The notes under the pieces are model-generated. The model did no database searches. It was not told the origin of the DNA and saw only the letters and a program-made list of their open reading frames with translations. This document shows positions 7,417 to 10,310 of a stretch of 10,310 bases of DNA, one piece after another (the stretch's first letter is position 1; each line of letters starts with the position of its first letter). The DNA is from Clostridiaceae bacterium (GTDB taxonomy: Bacteria > Bacillota > Clostridia > Saccharofermentanales > Fastidiosipilaceae), in NCBI GenBank assembly GCA_012514965.1, contig JAAYZH010000101.1, positions 1 to 10,310 of the forward strand, written 5' to 3'. A program made the position numbers and the translations under genes.

Positions 7417-8778
7417 TTATACTGAAGGATATTTCCGCACCAGAATGTCACAGAGGCTGTCACAAACTGCTTTGGCCAAATCCTCATTCTCTGCTTCGAC
7501 CATGACGCGAACAAGTGGTTCGGTTCCGGAAGCGCGCAAGACTATCCGGCCTCGGTCAGCCAGCTTCTCCATCCATTCCAATTCCTTCGTACGAATTTCG
7601 GGATCGGCAGCGGCTTCGTTCTTGATCGTGTTCGGTATTGAGATACCTCTATTCACCTGTGGGAAGATCGACATGATCTTATCTGCGTCTGCCAAATCGA
7701 GCTCAAGTTCATCAAGAGCAGCAATCAGGGCCAAAGCGGACAAGAGCCCGTCACCCGTCGTCTGATAGTCGCGCAATATAATATGACCGGACTGCTCGCC
7801 GCCCAGGCTGTACTTATTCGAAAGCATTTCTTCAAGCACGTAACGATCACCCACCTGCGTGGTCACAAGATTGATATCCTGTTCTGCGCAGAACTTATGC
7901 AAGCCGAGATTGCTCATCACGGTTGCCACTAATGTGTTGTTGCTGAGTTCACCGCGATTTTTCAAGAACATCGCCAGAATAGCCATCACAGCGTCACCAT
8001 TGACGACGCGTCCTTCGCGATCGATGCAGATCAGACGGTCGCCATCACCGTCGAAGGCAAAGCCGACATCCGCCCCGGAAGCCTTGACTGCTTGCGCCAG
8101 TTTCTGCGGATGGGTTGAGCCGCAGCCATCATTGATATTCGTACCATTGCCATCACAGCCAAAACGCGCGGTGATTTCGCAGCCCACAGCCTGAAAAAGG
8201 CGGTCAGCCAGCTGCTGAGTCGCTCCATTTGCGCAGTCCAAAGCCACACGCAGCCCATGGCCACTGGGTCTCATTTTGTGGAGCAAAAAATCCAGATACA
8301 TCTCCCCGGCCCTTTCGAGCTGATAAATTCTGCCAATAGCAGCCCCCTGCAAGGGTTCGTTCACATCAGCTGTTTCACCGTTGATGTAGCTGCTGATTTC
8401 ATCCTCAACAGAATCCGGCAACTTGTACCCTGCATGGTCAAAGAACTTGATGCCGTTGTACTGGAAAGCATTATGTGAAGCAGAAACGACAACGCCCAAT
8501 GCATAGTCATTAATTCTGGTTAACGTCGCGATACCAGGTGTAGGAAGCTCACCTGCAAGATAGACATCCAATCCTTCGGAACAGAAGCCGGCAGCCAGGG
8601 CCGCCGAGAGCATGTCTGCCGAAATCCGGCCATCGTGTCCGATCAATACTGCGTTTCCCTGAGCATGCCGGGCACGCAGGACTCTGGCACCATACTTGCC
8701 AAGTCGATAGGCCAGTCCGACATTCAGTTCAACATTCGCTATACCACGGACGCCGTCCGTACCAAATAATCTTGCCAT
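7417..8778 (-). CDS. glmM: Phosphoglucosamine mutase
   Basis: Converts glucosamine-6-phosphate to glucosamine-1-phosphate, an essential step to UDP-GlcNAc for peptidoglycan. From the ATG at 8776-8778 it is 453 residues, beginning MARLFGTDGVRGIAN as GlmM proteins do. The phosphoserine loop is VVSASHNAFQYNGIKFF (97-113, catalytic Ser101). The metal loop is FDGDGDR (242-248), the sugar-specificity loop GGEQSGHII (326-334) and the phosphate-binding RASGTEPLVR (415-424). Alanine at 104 replaces the proline usual in SASHNP. The frame is open five codons further to a TTG, but the ATG has GAGGTT at 8786-8791, seven bases upstream. The gene lies 38 bases after the beta-helix acyltransferase gene and is probably last in an operon with it and the WYL regulator. 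No clear terminator follows. Confidence 0.97.
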   Translation of the reverse strand: MARLFGTDGVRGIANVELNVGLAYRLGKYGARVLRARHAQGNAVLIGHDGRISADMLSAALAAGFCSEGLDVYLAGELPTPGIATLTRINDYALGVVVSASHNAFQYNGIKFFDHAGYKLPDSVEDEISSYINGETADVNEPLQGAAIGRIYQLERAGEMYLDFLLHKMRPSGHGLRVALDCANGATQQLADRLFQAVGCEITARFGCDGNGTNINDGCGSTHPQKLAQAVKASGADVGFAFDGDGDRLICIDREGRVVNGDAVMAILAMFLKNRGELSNNTLVATVMSNLGLHKFCAEQDINLVTTQVGDRYVLEEMLSNKYSLGGEQSGHIILRDYQTTGDGLLSALALIAALDELELDLADADKIMSIFPQVNRGISIPNTIKNEAAADPEIRTKELEWMEKLADRGRIVLRASGTEPLVRVMVEAENEDLAKAVCDSLCDILVRKYPSV

Positions 8779-8785
8779 TTGCTTT

Positions 8786-8791
8786 AACCTC
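8786..8791 (-). promoter_or_regulatory. Ribosome binding site fixing the glmM start
   Basis: GAGGTT on the minus strand, seven bases before the ATG at 8776-8778. It overlaps the in-frame TTG at 8791-8793, so that codon cannot be the real start. Confidence 0.65.
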
Positions 8792-8816
8792 AAGCTTTTC
8801 CTAATTTATTTTTAGT

Positions 8817-9497
8817 TTACTTAGTAAGCATGCTATGCACACTGCCATCGTTCTTGAGAATCGATTGCGCGGGCAGAGCTCTTCTGGTCTGGGTAAGAGG
8901 ATAGACTCTGGAGCCTCGTCCAATCATACTTCCGGGGTTCAAGACTGCCTGACAGCCGATTTCACAGCCATCTCCGACAATCGCGCCTATTTTGCGAAGC
9001 TGTGTGTCCACATCTTCTTCTTCGGCAAAGTGAATTCGGATGTGGGCTTTATCCTGCCGGAAATTCGAAGTAATCACGCCTGCCCCAAAGTGCACATCGT
9101 TGCCGAGAATCGAATCCCCTACATAACTGAAATGCGGCACCTGAACATGCTCGAGCAAGATGCAATTCTTGAATTCACAACTGTTGCCCAGCACACAGTC
9201 ATTGCCCACCAGAATGGCCCCGCGCAAGTAGGCACCGGGTCTGAGCTCACAACGCTCGCCGATAATACAAGGCGCTGCGATGTTCGCTGAAGGGTGAATC
9301 TTCGCAGATTTCGCTATCCAGATCTGCGGTTCGCGTTCCTCATAGGTGGCCGGATCCAGCTTCGGCCCCTGCTGGAGGATAAATTCCTTGATCTTCGGGA
9401 GTGCTTCCCAAGGGTATACGAATGACGCCAGCCAAGTTCCATAGGGGGTCCTGGATAGATCGAATAATTGATCAGTTTGCCATGAAGGAAGATGCAT
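8817..9497 (-). CDS. Left-handed beta-helix acyltransferase, GlmU C-terminal-like (probable glucosamine-1-phosphate N-acetyltransferase)
   Basis: A 226-residue protein with hexapeptide repeats (I-G-x-x-x or V-G-x-x-x turns) from about 60 to 195, forming a left-handed beta helix after a helical N-terminal part of about 55 residues. It resembles the acetyltransferase half of GlmU without the N-terminal pyrophosphorylase domain. Residues used by GlmU for acetyl transfer have counterparts: Arg86 in RPGAYLRG, Lys110 in VLGNSCEFKN, His122 and Tyr125 in PHFSYVGDS, and Asn145 in GAGVITSN (E. coli Arg333, Lys351, His363, Tyr366 and the GAGTITCN region). Related proteins are often annotated as UDP-GlcNAc pyrophosphorylase, which this one lacks the domain to be. 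The ATG at 9495-9497 has GAGGAG at 9504-9509. Its position just before glmM, whose product is glucosamine-1-phosphate, supports acetylation of that sugar, as inference. Another acyl acceptor is possible. Confidence 0.85.
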   Translation of the reverse strand: MHLPSWQTDQLFDLSRTPYGTWLASFVYPWEALPKIKEFILQQGPKLDPATYEEREPQIWIAKSAKIHPSANIAAPCIIGERCELRPGAYLRGAILVGNDCVLGNSCEFKNCILLEHVQVPHFSYVGDSILGNDVHFGAGVITSNFRQDKAHIRIHFAEEEDVDTQLRKIGAIVGDGCEIGCQAVLNPGSMIGRGSRVYPLTQTRRALPAQSILKNDGSVHSMLTK

Positions 9498-9529
9498 AGG
9501 TTTCTCCTCGTGTAAAAATTTTCTTTTCT

Positions 9530-10310
9530 CTAAATAATATATGCATCAGCTAACAGACGCAAGAAGTCCTTGAGATCTTGTTTGACATCCTCTGGGCCCT
9601 CCAACTGAACTTTGCCGCCGAACGCAAGTACCCATCCGAAAAATCTTTCACTGACGCGAATGTACTGTACTGTCCTATACCATTCGGTTTGGTCTGACAT
9701 TTGGACGATCATGTCCTCGCCAAAACGGTCGATCATGGCGCCGAGCAGATCTTGATGGAAGAGAATGTGGCAGGTTCGTTCCCTGCCATTGTACATATCA
9801 AACACACTGCGAGAATAGACCGAAGGGTCAAAGCGCGCAGCCGCGGCTCGTCCTGCAGGGTCGTCTTTCGTCAGTACCTCAATCTCCTGCATGCGATCCA
9901 CTCGATAATGACGATGATCACCGCTGGCCCAGTCGCGAGCCACCAAATAATAATTCTCATCGTCCCAAATCAATTCAAAGGGAAAAGCTTCATAACGGGA
10001 ACCGTTTTTGCGTTTCTGGCGATGATAGCGTAAGTGTCCGCCATCCCGCGAAATCACCCATTCGCTGTACGTAAAGGAAATTGGGCATTGGCGATGCAAG
10101 GCTTGCTGAATACTGTCGATATTGTAATAGATCTGCTCGTTGGAACTTTTTAAGCGACTCATAACATGCACACGATGACTCAGCTCTTTTCGCTGACTCT
10201 TTGGCAGCAAAGAGGCCAGTTTGTTGATCAATCGCGAGGTTTTGCGAACCGTAAGAAAACGAGAAGACCAAACTGCGTCCGCGAGTATCTTCAACTCAGC
10301 CAGCTCCAAC
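9530..10310 (-). CDS. WYL-domain transcriptional regulator, N-terminus missing (partial)
   Basis: The frame runs off the right edge; 260 codons are visible and the first in-frame codon is TTG inside the gene, not a start. The visible part begins ELAELKILADAVWSSRFLT, the linker helices that follow the winged helix-turn-helix in clostridial WYL regulators, so about 70-80 DNA-binding residues are probably outside. The WYL core follows: ISFTYSEW, RYEAFPFELIWDDENYYLVARD (the WYL signature is YYL here) and RHYRVDRMQEIEV. A C-terminal WCX extension ends with RFFGWVLAFGGKVQLEGPEDV. WYL domains sense small ligands or nucleic acids. The gene ends 32 bases before the beta-helix acyltransferase gene, so it probably shares its transcript with glmM and may control envelope amino-sugar supply or itself. 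Ligand and targets are unknown. Confidence 0.9.
   Translation of the reverse strand, partial: LELAELKILADAVWSSRFLTVRKTSRLINKLASLLPKSQRKELSHRVHVMSRLKSSNEQIYYNIDSIQQALHRQCPISFTYSEWVISRDGGHLRYHRQKRKNGSRYEAFPFELIWDDENYYLVARDWASGDHRHYRVDRMQEIEVLTKDDPAGRAAAARFDPSVYSRSVFDMYNGRERTCHILFHQDLLGAMIDRFGEDMIVQMSDQTEWYRTVQYIRVSERFFGWVLAFGGKVQLEGPEDVKQDLKDFLRLLADAYII

Overview
This window looks like a piece of a Gram-positive chromosome of moderate GC content, most likely from the class Clostridia. The pointers are strong AGGAGG-type ribosome binding sites, an HrcA/CIRCE-controlled groES-groEL operon, a WYL-domain regulator of a type common in Clostridia, and a small two-helix membrane protein resembling a Firmicutes-restricted family. 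I cannot name the species. Coding density is high, no stretch longer than about 210 bases lacks a gene, and I see no mobile element, tRNA, rRNA or CRISPR array.

Layout, left to right. (1) 1-614, minus: the first codons of an ABC-transporter-like ATPase (cut by the window edge), preceded by a small two-helix membrane protein. (2) 769-3454: a divergent pair, class II fumarase (fumC, minus) and a bacterial malic enzyme (plus), separated by 133 bases holding back-to-back promoters around one palindrome. (3) 3490-3526: a strong hairpin terminator serving the convergent malic enzyme and groEL genes. (4) 3546-5565, minus: groES-groEL with a promoter and CIRCE operator. (5) 5636-7355, minus: galE plus a 189-residue single-pass membrane protein of unknown function, with its own promoter and a strong terminator. 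(6) 7417-10310, minus: a WYL regulator (N-terminus beyond the window), a stand-alone left-handed beta-helix acyltransferase with GlmU-like active-site residues, and glmM, closely spaced as one probable operon.

How the genes fit together. FumC and malic enzyme link fumarate, malate and pyruvate, so shared control from the divergent promoter region makes metabolic sense. GlmM makes glucosamine-1-phosphate, which the neighbouring acyltransferase could acetylate on the way to UDP-GlcNAc, while GalE interconverts UDP-hexoses. The right half is therefore biased to cell-envelope sugar nucleotide supply. GroES/GroEL is general protein folding under heat-shock control.

Most of the window is housekeeping. 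I found no clearly new system. The points most worth a second look are the GlmU-C-like protein beside glmM under a WYL regulator, the divergent fumC/malic enzyme control region, the inverted repeat around a cre-like site at 667-706, and the unrecognised membrane protein behind galE.
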